Below are positions 1 to 8,469 of a stretch of DNA of 64,000 nucleotides, one piece after another. The position numbers were made by a program, and so were the translations under genes. This DNA is from Microthrixaceae bacterium (GTDB lineage: Bacteria > Actinomycetota > Acidimicrobiia > Acidimicrobiales > Microtrichaceae), in the NCBI GenBank assembly GCA_023957975.1, contig JAMLGM010000001.1, forward strand, positions 496,001-560,000. Reading direction: 5' to 3'. Position 1 is the stretch's first letter; the number at the start of each line of letters is the position of its first letter. The notes beneath the pieces are model-generated. The model worked only from the letters and a program-made list of their open reading frames with translations. It did no database searches and was not told the DNA's origin.

Positions 1-1454
1 TCGACCATCTCCTCGAGTTCCTTCAACACGATGGTTCGCTGGCGCTGCTCTGAGGCGAGGATCTTTTCGTACTCGGCGATCTGGTCGCGCAACGCCGCAA
101 CCTCTTCTTCGAGCTTGAGCTTCTCGAGGGCCGTGAGGCGCCGAAGCTGCATGTCGAGGATGTGGTTGGCCTGGATCTCGCTGAGGGAAAGCTCCTGTTG
201 GAGCCGCGCCCGGGCCTCGGGTACGTCCTGGCTCGAGCGGATGATCGAAATGACCAGGTCGATGGCGTCGAGCGCGATGAGGAGACCCTCGAGGATGTGC
301 AGCCGGTCCTGTGCCTTCTGCAGCCGGTGGGCGGTGCGTCGGCGAACGACGTCGAGGCGATGCTCGGCGTAGTAGTTGCACAGGTCCCAGATCCCGACCG
401 TGGTGGGGACGCCGTTGACCAACACGACGTTGTTGATGCCGAAGCTCTCCTCCATCGGGGTGAGCTTGTAGAGCTCGGTCAGCACGGCCTTGGCGTTGAC
501 CCCCGGCTTGCATTCGATGGTGATGTTCATCCCCGTACGGCGGTCCTGGAGGTTCTTGACCGCCGAGACGCCGTTGAGCTTGCCGGCGTTGACGAGGTCC
601 TGGATGCGTCCGACGATGCGCTCGGGGCCGACCATGTAGGGCAATTCGGTGACGACGATGCCTTGGCGCGACTTGGTGAGGTTCACGATCTCGGCGGTGG
701 CTCGCATGCGAAACGATCCGCGTCCGGTCGCATAGGCCTCGGCGATCGAGTCGTCGATGATGATGCCCCCCGAGGGGAGGTCCGGTCCGGGCAGAACCGC
801 CATGAGATCTTCGACGGTCGGTTTGGGTCGACGTTGGGTCATGACCAACTTGATCGCCTCGTACACCTCGCTGAGGTTGTGTGGCGCCATGTTCGTCGCC
901 ATGCCGACCGCGATGCCCGTGGTGCCGTTGACCAACAGGTTGGGCAGCCGCGCCGGCATGTAGATGGGTTCGTCGCGCTCCCCGTCGAAGGTGGGGCGGA
1001 ACTCGACCGTGTCCTCATCGATTTCGTCGAGCATCTCCATCGCGGCTGGGGATAGCCGGCACTCGGTGTAGCGGTACGCGGCAGGCGGATCGTCGAGGGT
1101 GCCGAAGTTGCCGTGGGGGTCGACGAGGCGGATATTGCGGCTGAAGTCCTGCCCCATGCGGGTGAGTGCGTCGTAGATCGACCCGTCCCCATGGGGGTGG
1201 TACTTGCCCATCGTGTCGCCGACGACACCGGCGCACTTGCGGTGGGGCCGGTCGGGGCGCAGGCCCATCGACTGCATGGAGTACAGGATGCGGCGTTGCA
1301 CCGGCTTGAGCCCGTCGCGAACATCGGGGATGGCGCGGGAGGTGATCACCGACAGGGAATAGGCGAGGAAGCTCTCGCTCATCTCCTGTTGGACGGGTAT
1401 CTCGACGATTTCGCGTGCGAAGTTCGACTCGAACAGATCGCCTTGAGGGGGCAT
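1..1454 (-). CDS. Type IIA DNA topoisomerase subunit A (ParC/GyrA), 5' part; gene runs off the left edge
   Basis: This is the breakage-reunion subunit of a type II topoisomerase, which cuts and rejoins both DNA strands together with a GyrB/ParE ATPase partner. The ATG at 1454 begins MPPQGDLFESNF; RAIPDVRDGLKPVQRRILY, the HPHGDGSIYDAL winged-helix motif, the active-site tyrosine in AYRYTECRL and IAVGMATNMAPHNL follow in order. About 484 residues are present; the C-terminal part lies outside the window. The DDPPAAYRYTECRL stretch resembles actinobacterial ParC more than GyrA, which usually reads DPAAAMRYTE, so topoisomerase IV is slightly favoured, but this cannot be settled without the C-terminal domain or a ParE neighbour. 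Family assignment is secure; the exact paralogue is not. Confidence 0.93.
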   Translation of the reverse strand, partial: MPPQGDLFESNFAREIVEIPVQQEMSESFLAYSLSVITSRAIPDVRDGLKPVQRRILYSMQSMGLRPDRPHRKCAGVVGDTMGKYHPHGDGSIYDALTRMGQDFSRNIRLVDPHGNFGTLDDPPAAYRYTECRLSPAAMEMLDEIDEDTVEFRPTFDGERDEPIYMPARLPNLLVNGTTGIAVGMATNMAPHNLSEVYEAIKLVMTQRRPKPTVEDLMAVLPGPDLPSGGIIIDDSIAEAYATGRGSFRMRATAEIVNLTKSRQGIVVTELPYMVGPERIVGRIQDLVNAGKLNGVSAVKNLQDRRTGMNITIECKPGVNAKAVLTELYKLTPMEESFGINNVVLVNGVPTTVGIWDLCNYYAEHRLDVVRRRTAHRLQKAQDRLHILEGLLIALDAIDLVISIIRSSQDVPEARARLQQELSLSEIQANHILDMQLRRLTALEKLKLEEEVAALRDQIAEYEKILASEQRQRTIVLKELEEMV

Positions 1455-1646
1455 GAAGGTCTCCAGCTGATGGGGGGCACCACAACGGGTGCGTGTTGGG
1501 GCCTCGCGGGGGCGAAGGCAGCACCGCCTGCGACGCGGGCAGAACGCACGTTCGTCGACGAGTCTAGAGGCTCTCGCGGAACCGCTCGCGGACAGCGGCC
1601 GGTCGATCTACGCCGCAGGCTCGTCGAACCGAAGCGAGGGTAGCCT

Positions 1647-3521
1647 GTGCCGGTGGGCGGGGATCGGTCGGCGAACCATGGGCACGGCGAGGCTACGGGG
1701 CCGCCGGAGCAGCGAGGTGAAATCGGTCGTCGTCCGCGCCGGCCGGAACGCCGAGTGATCGGATGCGCCGTGGTGGTCGTGCTGGCCGGCATCATCGCGA
1801 GCATCGTGTGGCGGAACGCTCCGGGTTCGGCGGCCGATGCGGACGTTGCGCTGGGCGCCCCGGGTTTGAGGACGGTTCCGAGTCCTCGGGCGGAGCCGCT
1901 GTCGGACGAGGAGCCCGTGCCTGGGGAGGTTGCTGTCGATCCGGGGCCGGGGGCGGTGCATCCCAGCGTCGCGGCCCCGCTTGACGATGCCGGCTTCGCC
2001 CACGTGAGGACGGTCGACCCGAGCCGTCCGGTGAGCGGCACCAACTTTCACTCGTTGAGCGAGGCGGTTGCCGCGCTGACCCCGCAACGGGGGGTGCCGA
2101 GGGACGACTCGAAACTCATCCGCGTGTGGGAGCATGCCGACGGCTATCGGGAGGGCGAGATCGCGATCGAGGTGAGCAACCTGACGATCGCGAACGCTCC
2201 CGCGAATTCACCGCGGTTCGTCGGCACACAGCGACTGTCGCTGGCGAAGCTCGACGCCACGACGTGGGTGGGGCACGGCGCGGAGGTGGATGCCGTCGAC
2301 GCCATGTGCTTTGTCGACCGGCACCCGGCATCGTTCGACCAGGACGTGTTCACGACGGTGGTCGGCCAGACCCTGTGGCATCCGGCGCTCGACCCACATC
2401 AGCTTTTCGTCGGCGATACGGCCTACACCCGAACGCTGGGAAATCTGCGAGAGCATCATGGGCCAGCCGGTGGCACCTACACCGTCGAATCCCCGGGCAC
2501 GGTCACGGTTGCACTACCCCAAGAGGTTGATGTTGCGCCGGTGGCGGAGTTCACGACGAAACGGTTCGCTCTCAAGGTCGGCGACTACGCCCGCAACGTC
2601 ACGCTGATCGGACTGAGCTTCGCGAGATACTCGCCCTGCCTCGCCGACACCCGGGCGACCCTCGAACTCAACGGCCCCGGCGTGTCGCTCATCGACGTAT
2701 CGGTCACCGAAAGTGCGGCGACCGGCATTGCGGTGTCGCGCGGTACGGATCTGCTCGAGGGGGCACAGCTCATCGGTGTCGACGCTTCGAACAACGGTGC
2801 ATCGGCCATGACGGTCTACGAGCGGGGGGAGAACCCGATCCGCAACGGAGCGGACGAGTGGGACCCGTCGGTCGACCTGTCCGGCCTGTTGGTCGAGCGG
2901 TCGCGCTTCGACGGCAACAACACACGGTCGTTCAACTGGACGGGTGACGGGCCATTCGGTTGTGGCGACTACTGCCGGATCGCGGGGGTGAAGGTCACCC
3001 GAGTGGAGAACTCGGTGTGGCGCGGCAACAGTTTCAGCGACAACGCAGCACACGGTTTGTGGTTCGACCTCCACAGCGACAACGCCTCGATTGTCGGCAA
3101 TGTCTTTGCCGACAATGCGGGAGCCGGGCTCTACGTTGAGGTCTCGCGTTCGGCGTTGATCGAGTCGAATTCCATCACCGGCAATGCCGGGGACGGGTCG
3201 GACCGTTCGGCGGGTGCGCTCAGAATCGGCGGGTCCCGCGATGTCGTCGTTCGCGGCAACGTCTTTGACAAACAGGCTCGTAGCGTCCTGATCTACGACG
3301 ACTATCGCGATATCGACCCACCCGACTGGTATCGCTCCGGGTTCGGCGGTGGCGCGCCGCAGGTGGTCATGGAGGCCAACGCCTACCCGTCGGCGAACGG
3401 GACCGACCAGGCGCTGGTGTTCGTGTTCGATCACCCGTGGTATCGGCCGGTTCCCGACGCGACGTGGTCGACGGTCCTGCCCGGAGACGGGGCCGACGGC
3501 CGGGTCACCTACGAAGGGTAG
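1647..3521 (+). CDS. Membrane-anchored right-handed beta-helix (NosD/pectate-lyase-fold-like) protein
   Basis: The 624-residue product has an Arg-rich N-terminus followed by one hydrophobic segment at about residues 37-55 (IGCAVVVVLAGIIASIV), so it is probably anchored with the bulk outside the cell. From about residue 300 onward it shows regularly spaced short repeats typical of parallel beta-helices (for example SIVGNVFADNAGAGLYVE, ALIESNSITGNAGDG, VVVRGNVFDKQARSVLIYD). Such folds occur in polysaccharide lyases, mannuronan epimerases and carbohydrate-binding surface proteins; no catalytic motif allows a choice. The GTG start at 1647 is preceded by GAGGG seven bases upstream. It is divergent from the topoisomerase gene and convergent with the membrane protein at 3583. 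Confidence 0.75.
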   Translation: MPVGGDRSANHGHGEATGPPEQRGEIGRRPRRPERRVIGCAVVVVLAGIIASIVWRNAPGSAADADVALGAPGLRTVPSPRAEPLSDEEPVPGEVAVDPGPGAVHPSVAAPLDDAGFAHVRTVDPSRPVSGTNFHSLSEAVAALTPQRGVPRDDSKLIRVWEHADGYREGEIAIEVSNLTIANAPANSPRFVGTQRLSLAKLDATTWVGHGAEVDAVDAMCFVDRHPASFDQDVFTTVVGQTLWHPALDPHQLFVGDTAYTRTLGNLREHHGPAGGTYTVESPGTVTVALPQEVDVAPVAEFTTKRFALKVGDYARNVTLIGLSFARYSPCLADTRATLELNGPGVSLIDVSVTESAATGIAVSRGTDLLEGAQLIGVDASNNGASAMTVYERGENPIRNGADEWDPSVDLSGLLVERSRFDGNNTRSFNWTGDGPFGCGDYCRIAGVKVTRVENSVWRGNSFSDNAAHGLWFDLHSDNASIVGNVFADNAGAGLYVEVSRSALIESNSITGNAGDGSDRSAGALRIGGSRDVVVRGNVFDKQARSVLIYDDYRDIDPPDWYRSGFGGGAPQVVMEANAYPSANGTDQALVFVFDHPWYRPVPDATWSTVLPGDGADGRVTYEG

Positions 3522-3582
3522 GGCTTGTCGCCCCGGCCGTGACCGTCGGCGGCCCGGCGCGGCGAACGCGAGGTCTGCGGCG

Positions 3583-4020
3583 CTATGCGGCGACCAGGTC
3601 CGGTGCGTCGACCGCGCGCCCTCGCACGAGGTACCCGTCGCGTCCGGCATCGATCACCGTCACCAACCGGTCGTCCACATACACGGCGGTTCCGCCGCAG
3701 CGACGACTGTGCGGTCCGATTTCGGCGGCGGGTTCGAAGGTGACCGACTGGCCCGGCTGCAAGGTGACCCGCACCGGTCGGAGGCGGTTGGCTCGGCGCA
3801 GGACCAACACGTTGTCGTGGCGTTGCACCGTGGTGATGGCACCGGTCGCCGCAAGGTCGACCAGGAGACCAGCCACGACGAAGAACGCGATGACCCACGG
3901 ATTCGCACCTTCGCTGATGAGCAACAGCACCCAACCGCCGAGGATGACGTTTGTTGCGATCAACTCTTCGACCGTCGCACCGTCGCGGCCTGAACTGCGC
4001 TTGTGCTTCGTGTTCAACAT
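3583..4020 (-). CDS. Small two-helix membrane protein of unknown function
   Basis: The 145-residue protein starts with a short polar stretch, then has two adjacent hydrophobic segments at about residues 23-55 (NVILGGWVLLLI and VIAFFVVAGLLVDLAA). A soluble, beta-rich C-terminal half of about 85 residues follows (VLVLRRANRLRPVRV, VTVIDAGRDGYLV). I do not recognise the family. It lies tail to tail with the beta-helix gene and about 100 bp downstream of the MarR gene on the same strand, so it might be cotranscribed with the regulator, although function cannot be inferred from that. Confidence 0.6.
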   Translation of the reverse strand: MLNTKHKRSSGRDGATVEELIATNVILGGWVLLLISEGANPWVIAFFVVAGLLVDLAATGAITTVQRHDNVLVLRRANRLRPVRVTLQPGQSVTFEPAAEIGPHSRRCGGTAVYVDDRLVTVIDAGRDGYLVRGRAVDAPDLVAA

Positions 4021-4117
4021 GACGACGACACCCCCGGGGAACGAGACGATTCGCGTCCCCCGTCGGCCGGTTCTGGTCGAACTTGAGCTTTTTCGCGAAA
4101 GAGACGTTCACCACCGG

Positions 4118-4549
4118 TCAGTGGCCCGCGCGATGCCCGTCGATCAGCTTGGCGAGCAACCGGTGCAACTGTGCGATCTCCGCGTCGTCGAGTGGGGCGG
4201 CGACTTCGGTCGCGATGCGCCGACGCTGCGACTCCATACGTCGGAGTACGGCCTCGCCGGCCGCGGTCAGCGACACCACCGTGGCGCGTCCGTCGTGGGG
4301 GTCGGGGGTTCGAGCGAGGAACCCGCGCGCCACCAGGAGCTCGACGACATCGGTGGTGCTGCGCCGCCCGATCTGGAGGGCGTCGGCGAGGTCGCTCATC
4401 CGTGTCGGCCCGTCTCGGCGGCCGAGAGTACGCAGGGCTCGGGCTGTCGCTGGCGAGAGGTCGAGCGGGGCCAAGGCGACGCGGGTTCGGCCCCGGACCG
4501 TACGTGACACCTGTGTGAGCAGGTCGATGGTTTCGGCACGTCGTGACAC
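4118..4549 (-). CDS. MarR-family transcriptional regulator
   Basis: The 143-residue winged-helix protein has the MarR layout: an N-terminal dimerisation helix, a helix-turn-helix around residues 50-70 (TRMSDLADALQIGRRSTTDVVELLVARG), the wing DPHDGRATVVSLT and a C-terminal dimerisation helix. MarR proteins usually repress an adjacent efflux or detoxification gene and are released by a small aromatic ligand. Here the gene is divergent from the ABC exporter at 4674 with 124 bp between them, and a palindrome sits in that gap, so the exporter is the likely target. The start codon is GTG. The ligand is unknown. Confidence 0.88.
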   Translation of the reverse strand: MSRRAETIDLLTQVSRTVRGRTRVALAPLDLSPATARALRTLGRRDGPTRMSDLADALQIGRRSTTDVVELLVARGFLARTPDPHDGRATVVSLTAAGEAVLRRMESQRRRIATEVAAPLDDAEIAQLHRLLAKLIDGHRAGH

Positions 4550-4580
4550 GGGGGCTCCGGCCGGTCGGGAATACGCGGGC

Positions 4581-4598
4581 AGGTAGTGAGGTTACCTC
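4581..4598. promoter_or_regulatory. Candidate MarR operator between divergent genes
   Basis: The gap contains GAGGTTACCTC (4588-4598), a palindrome with one central base, overlapping a second half-site pair AGGTA...TACCT (4581-4597). MarR proteins bind such short inverted repeats in intergenic regions next to their own genes. Assignment to the neighbouring MarR is inference from position. Confidence 0.45.
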
Positions 4599-4673
4599 TC
4601 CATACGCTGGCCACGTCGCCTGGCACGACCTGGCTGAACGAGTCGGCGGACCTCGCCGGAAGGGAGTGAAAGT

Positions 4674-6539
4674 ATGCGACCAGGAACCTCCTCATTCAGT
4701 GCGGATCGCTCCGTCATCGCCCACCGGCTGGCCCCGGGTACGACCCGTCGCATCGTTGCGTTCGCCCGTCCCCATCGCCGAACGATCACGATCTTTGCGG
4801 TCTTGGTCGTCATCGACGCGATCCTCGGCGCCGCGACACCACTCGTCTACAAGGCGATCGTGGACGACGCCATCATCCCGGCGCGACGCGACCTCGTGGT
4901 GTGGTTCGCCACGTTGCTCGGCGTGGTCGCGCTCGTCAGTGCCGCGCTCAGCCTCGTGCAACGCTGGTACTCCGCCCGCCTCGGCGAACAGATCATCGTC
5001 GACCTGCGAACGCGGGTATTCGACCACGTCCAGACGATGCCGATCGGATTCTTCTCGAGGGCACAGACCGGGGCACTCGTCAGCCGACTCAACACCGACG
5101 TGCTCGGCGCGCAGCAGGCCTTCACCTCGATGCTGTCCAACGTCGTCGGCAACGTCTTCAGCGTGGTCGCGACCCTGGCGGCGATGGCGGTGCTGAGCTG
5201 GCAGATCACCGTCCTGGCCATGGTGCTATTGCCGCTGTTCATTCTCCCGGCACGGTGGGCGGGTAAGCGGCTCGGGGCGATCAAGCGGGAGAGCCACGAC
5301 CTCAACGGGCAACTGGGGCATCTGATGACCGAGCGCTTCGGGGTGTCGGGTGCGCTCACCGCCAAACTCTTCGGGTCACCGGAGCGTGAACACCGGCTGT
5401 TTGCCGAGCGCGCCGAACGCGTCGCCGACATCGGTGTTGCCGGAGCGATGTATTCGCGGGTGCTGATGGTGGCGCTCGGGCTGTTGGCATCGATCGCCAC
5501 GGTCATGTTGTACGGCGTCGGAGGGTGGTTGGCCATCGGCGGGTCGCTCGGAATCGGCACGCTCGTCGCGCTCACTGCGTATGTCCAGCGGCTCTATGGA
5601 CCGTTGACCTCACTGTCGAATCTGCAGGTCGACGTCATGACCACGTTGGTGAGCTTCGAGCGGGTCTTCGAGGTGCTGGACCTGAAGCCCAGCATCGTGG
5701 ACCCGGAAGTGCCGCGCACGCTCGACACCGCCGGCGGGCTCAGCGTCGAACTCGACGAGGTGCGCTTCCGCTATCCGACCGCGGCCGAGGTGTCGCTCGC
5801 CTCGTTGGAGGGGGTCGCGGTCCTCGAGTCGACGCGAAACGAGGAGGTGCTGCGCGGCGTCACGATTCGCGCCGGTGCGGGTGAACGCATCGCGCTGGTC
5901 GGTACGAGCGGCGCGGGAAAGTCGACGATCGCTCAACTCCTCACCCGGCTCTACGATCCGACCGACGGTGCGGTCCGGCTCGGCGGCATCGACCTTCGCG
6001 ACCTCACCCAACGCGACATCCGATCGGCGGTGGCGATGGTCGCCCAGGACGTACACCTCTTCCACGACACGTTGGCCGCCAACCTTCGCTACGCGAAGCC
6101 CGATGCGACGAACGCCGAGCTGGAGACGGCGCTGCGTGCGGCACGGATCTGGGACGTGGTCGAGGCGATGCCCGCGGGGCTCGACACCGTGGTGGGTGAC
6201 CGCGGCCATCGTCTCAGCGGCGGCGAGAAGCAGCGCATCTCCATCGCCCGGGTGCTGTTGAAGGACCCTGCGGTCGTCGTGTTGGACGAGGCGACCGCAC
6301 ACCTCGACAACAACGTCGAGGCCGAGGTCCAAGCGGCGCTCGACGACGCACTCTCGGGGCGTACCTCGGTCGTGATCGCGCACCGCCTGTCCACGGTGCG
6401 CGATGCCGACCGGATCTACGTGCTCGAAGCGGGGGAGGTGGTGGAGTCCGGCACCCACGCCGAACTTCTCAGTGTGGATGGCCCCTATGCGCGCCTCGCC
6501 GCCAACGCGACCCTGGGTCCGCTCGTCCCCGCGGCATGA
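4674..6539 (+). CDS. ABC exporter, fused transmembrane and ATPase domains
   Basis: The 621-residue half-transporter would dimerise in the membrane and export a substrate at the cost of ATP. Six predicted membrane segments span residues 35-330, followed by a nucleotide-binding domain with Walker A GTSGAGKST (about 411-419), Q-loop VAQD, signature LSGGEKQR, Walker B VVVLDEAT and switch histidine in IAHRLST. The NBD carries an inserted stretch of about 25 residues (ASLEGVAVLESTRNEE) just before Walker A. The start has GGAAGGGAG upstream. It belongs to the MsbA/LmrA-like multidrug/lipid exporter group; the divergent MarR gene suggests inducible drug or toxic-compound efflux. Confidence 0.92.
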   Translation: MRPGTSSFSADRSVIAHRLAPGTTRRIVAFARPHRRTITIFAVLVVIDAILGAATPLVYKAIVDDAIIPARRDLVVWFATLLGVVALVSAALSLVQRWYSARLGEQIIVDLRTRVFDHVQTMPIGFFSRAQTGALVSRLNTDVLGAQQAFTSMLSNVVGNVFSVVATLAAMAVLSWQITVLAMVLLPLFILPARWAGKRLGAIKRESHDLNGQLGHLMTERFGVSGALTAKLFGSPEREHRLFAERAERVADIGVAGAMYSRVLMVALGLLASIATVMLYGVGGWLAIGGSLGIGTLVALTAYVQRLYGPLTSLSNLQVDVMTTLVSFERVFEVLDLKPSIVDPEVPRTLDTAGGLSVELDEVRFRYPTAAEVSLASLEGVAVLESTRNEEVLRGVTIRAGAGERIALVGTSGAGKSTIAQLLTRLYDPTDGAVRLGGIDLRDLTQRDIRSAVAMVAQDVHLFHDTLAANLRYAKPDATNAELETALRAARIWDVVEAMPAGLDTVVGDRGHRLSGGEKQRISIARVLLKDPAVVVLDEATAHLDNNVEAEVQAALDDALSGRTSVVIAHRLSTVRDADRIYVLEAGEVVESGTHAELLSVDGPYARLAANATLGPLVPAA

Positions 6540-6558
6540 TCGCGGCATGACCGCGGCG

Positions 6559-7572
6559 TCAGTCTCCGAGAATGATCTCGGCGGCCTGCCGGAGTTGGTC
6601 GGGCGAGGACGGATACATCGTCACCGTGGTGACGGGTGAGTTCTTCCATTCCTGCAGCCGCTCTTTGATGCGCCCGGGCGGGCCGACGAGTGAGATCTCA
6701 TCCGCGAACTGGTCGGGCACCATGGCGATGGCCTCGTCGCGACGGCCTTCGAAGAAGAGGTCCTGGATCCGGTAGGCCTCCTCCTCGTATCCCATGCGGG
6801 CCATGAGGTCGGTGTGGAAGTTCTTGCCCTTCGCTCCCATGCCACCGATGTAGAACCCGAGCGCGGCCTTGACCGGATACAACCCGGCCTCGAGGTCGTC
6901 GGTGATCGTGATGTTCGCCATCGCCGTGACCTCGAACCCGTCCTTGGCCCCGTCGAGGTGCTCCGCGTAGACCTCGGGGCGGAACGGCGAGTAGTAGAGC
7001 GGCAGCCAACCGTCCGCGATCTCGGCCGTCATCGCCACGTTCTTCGGCCCTTCGGCCCCGAGGAAGATCGGGATGTCACGCCGGTACGGATGCGTGATGG
7101 CCTTGAGCGGTTTGCCGAGCCCGGTAGATCCCTCGCCGCGGAACGGGTGCTGGTGGAACTCGCCCTGGAACTCGAGGGGCTCCTCGCGGGCGAGCACCCG
7201 GCGAATGATCTCGACGTACTCGCGGGTGCGGGTGAGCGGTTTGCGATACGCCTGGCCGTACCACCCCTCGACCACCTGGGGTCCCGAGACACCGAGCCCG
7301 AGGATGAGCCGACCTTGGGAGAGGTGGTCGAGGGTGATGGCGTGCATGGCCGCGGCGGTGGGGGTGCGGCCGGACAACTGCACAACTCCGGTGCCCAGCT
7401 TGATGGTCGAGGTGTGCGCGGCCAGGTAGGCGAGGGGACTGAACGCGTCGGATCCCCACGCCTCGGCCGACCACACCGAATCGAAGCCGAGACGTTCGGC
7501 CTCCTGGGTCAACTCGACGAGGTTGCCGGGCGGCAACGCGCCCCAGTACCCCCAGGTCAGTCCGAGCTTCAT
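6559..7572 (-). CDS. LLM-class F420-dependent oxidoreductase
   Basis: The 337-residue protein has the luciferase-like monooxygenase TIM-barrel signature: MKLGLTWGYWG at the N-terminus, LTQEAERLGFDSVWSAEAWG, KLGTGVVQ, LDHLSQGRLILGLGVSGPQVVEGWYG and PIFLGAEGPKNV. This subgroup, abundant in actinobacteria, uses coenzyme F420 rather than flavin for hydride transfer; the substrate cannot be read from sequence. GGAGG lies eight bases before the ATG. It is 33 bp downstream of the enoyl-CoA hydratase gene on the same strand and probably cotranscribed, which would place it in lipid or sterol side-chain metabolism. Confidence 0.9.
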   Translation of the reverse strand: MKLGLTWGYWGALPPGNLVELTQEAERLGFDSVWSAEAWGSDAFSPLAYLAAHTSTIKLGTGVVQLSGRTPTAAAMHAITLDHLSQGRLILGLGVSGPQVVEGWYGQAYRKPLTRTREYVEIIRRVLAREEPLEFQGEFHQHPFRGEGSTGLGKPLKAITHPYRRDIPIFLGAEGPKNVAMTAEIADGWLPLYYSPFRPEVYAEHLDGAKDGFEVTAMANITITDDLEAGLYPVKAALGFYIGGMGAKGKNFHTDLMARMGYEEEAYRIQDLFFEGRRDEAIAMVPDQFADEISLVGPPGRIKERLQEWKNSPVTTVTMYPSSPDQLRQAAEIILGD

Positions 7573-7605
7573 GTGTTTGCCTCCGGATCGTGCGGACCGG
7601 TCAGA

Positions 7606-8412
7606 TCACTTGCCCTTGTACACCGGGTCGCGCTTCTCCTTGAACGCGACGGCGCCCTCCTTCGCGTCCTCGGTGGCGAAGACGTCCCACCCGTAGGTGA
7701 ACTCGTGGTCGAGGGCCTCGGCCTCGCTCATGCCATTGGTTTCGCGGAGGGTTCGCAAGAGGGCCTGCACCGCGAGCGGTCCGTTCGCGCAGATCGCAGC
7801 GGCGATCTCCTTGGCCTTGGTCAGCGCCTCGCCGTCGGGTACCACGTGGTTGATGAGGCCGAGGTCGTAGCCCTCCTGCGCAGTGATCGTGTTGCCGCAC
7901 AACAGCAGTTCCGCGGCACGGGCCCACGGGATCTGGCGTGGAATGCGCACGGCTGATCCGCCCATGGGGTACAGCGCCCGGCGAACCTCGGCAATGCCCA
8001 GTCGCGCGGATTCGCCGGCGACGCGAATCTCGGTGGCGCCGAGCAGTTCGGTACCACCGGCAATGGCGGTTCCTTCGACTGCGATGATGAGCGGCACCGC
8101 CGGCTTCCACGACCGAAGCAGCGCCTTCCAGTGCAGGTCGGGGTCTGCGCCGAGGCGAGCCTGGACGTCGATCTCACCGGAGTCACCGTTGAAGCCCCCG
8201 GCCATCTCCTTGAGGTCCATTCCCGAACAGAAGTTGCCGCCGGCGCCGGTGAGGATGGCGACGCGGATCTCGGGATCCTGTTCCGCCTCGACAAGGGCGT
8301 CGTAGAGCCGCACGAGCATCTCGCCATTGATGGCGTTTTGTCGTTCGGGGCGATTCAGGGTGATGACGAGCGCGTGACCGTCGCGCTCGGTGAGCAGTGC
8401 GGGTGCAGACAT
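7606..8412 (-). CDS. Enoyl-CoA hydratase/isomerase (crotonase) family protein
   Basis: The 268-residue protein matches the crotonase fold: LNRPERQNAINGEML near the N-terminus, the oxyanion-hole segment ILTGAGGNFCSGMDLKEMAGG, and AVEGTAIAGGTELLGATEIRV with the second glycine-rich oxyanion loop. The glutamate of GGTELL and a downstream acidic position fit hydratase activity, but crotonases also act as isomerases or hydrolases. It probably acts on a CoA thioester in beta-oxidation. The promoter region holds a KstR-like palindrome at 8436, so control by a TetR-type lipid-catabolism repressor is plausible. It heads an operon with the F420 oxidoreductase. Confidence 0.9.
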   Translation of the reverse strand: MSAPALLTERDGHALVITLNRPERQNAINGEMLVRLYDALVEAEQDPEIRVAILTGAGGNFCSGMDLKEMAGGFNGDSGEIDVQARLGADPDLHWKALLRSWKPAVPLIIAVEGTAIAGGTELLGATEIRVAGESARLGIAEVRRALYPMGGSAVRIPRQIPWARAAELLLCGNTITAQEGYDLGLINHVVPDGEALTKAKEIAAAICANGPLAVQALLRTLRETNGMSEAEALDHEFTYGWDVFATEDAKEGAVAFKEKRDPVYKGK

Positions 8413-8435
8413 GGTTCGCAGGTTAGAAGAAAACG

Positions 8436-8447
8436 AGAACGCGTTCT
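8436..8447. promoter_or_regulatory. KstR-like operator upstream of the enoyl-CoA hydratase gene
   Basis: AGAACGCGTTCT is a perfect 12-bp palindrome lying 24 bp upstream of the ATG at 8412. It fits the TNNAACNNGTTNNA-type operator of KstR, the TetR-family repressor of cholesterol/lipid catabolism in mycobacteria and relatives. The same core recurs at 35005. No KstR gene is in the window, so this is motif-based inference. Confidence 0.5.
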
Positions 8448-8469
8448 ATCGGGCTGTCAGCGACCGCGT

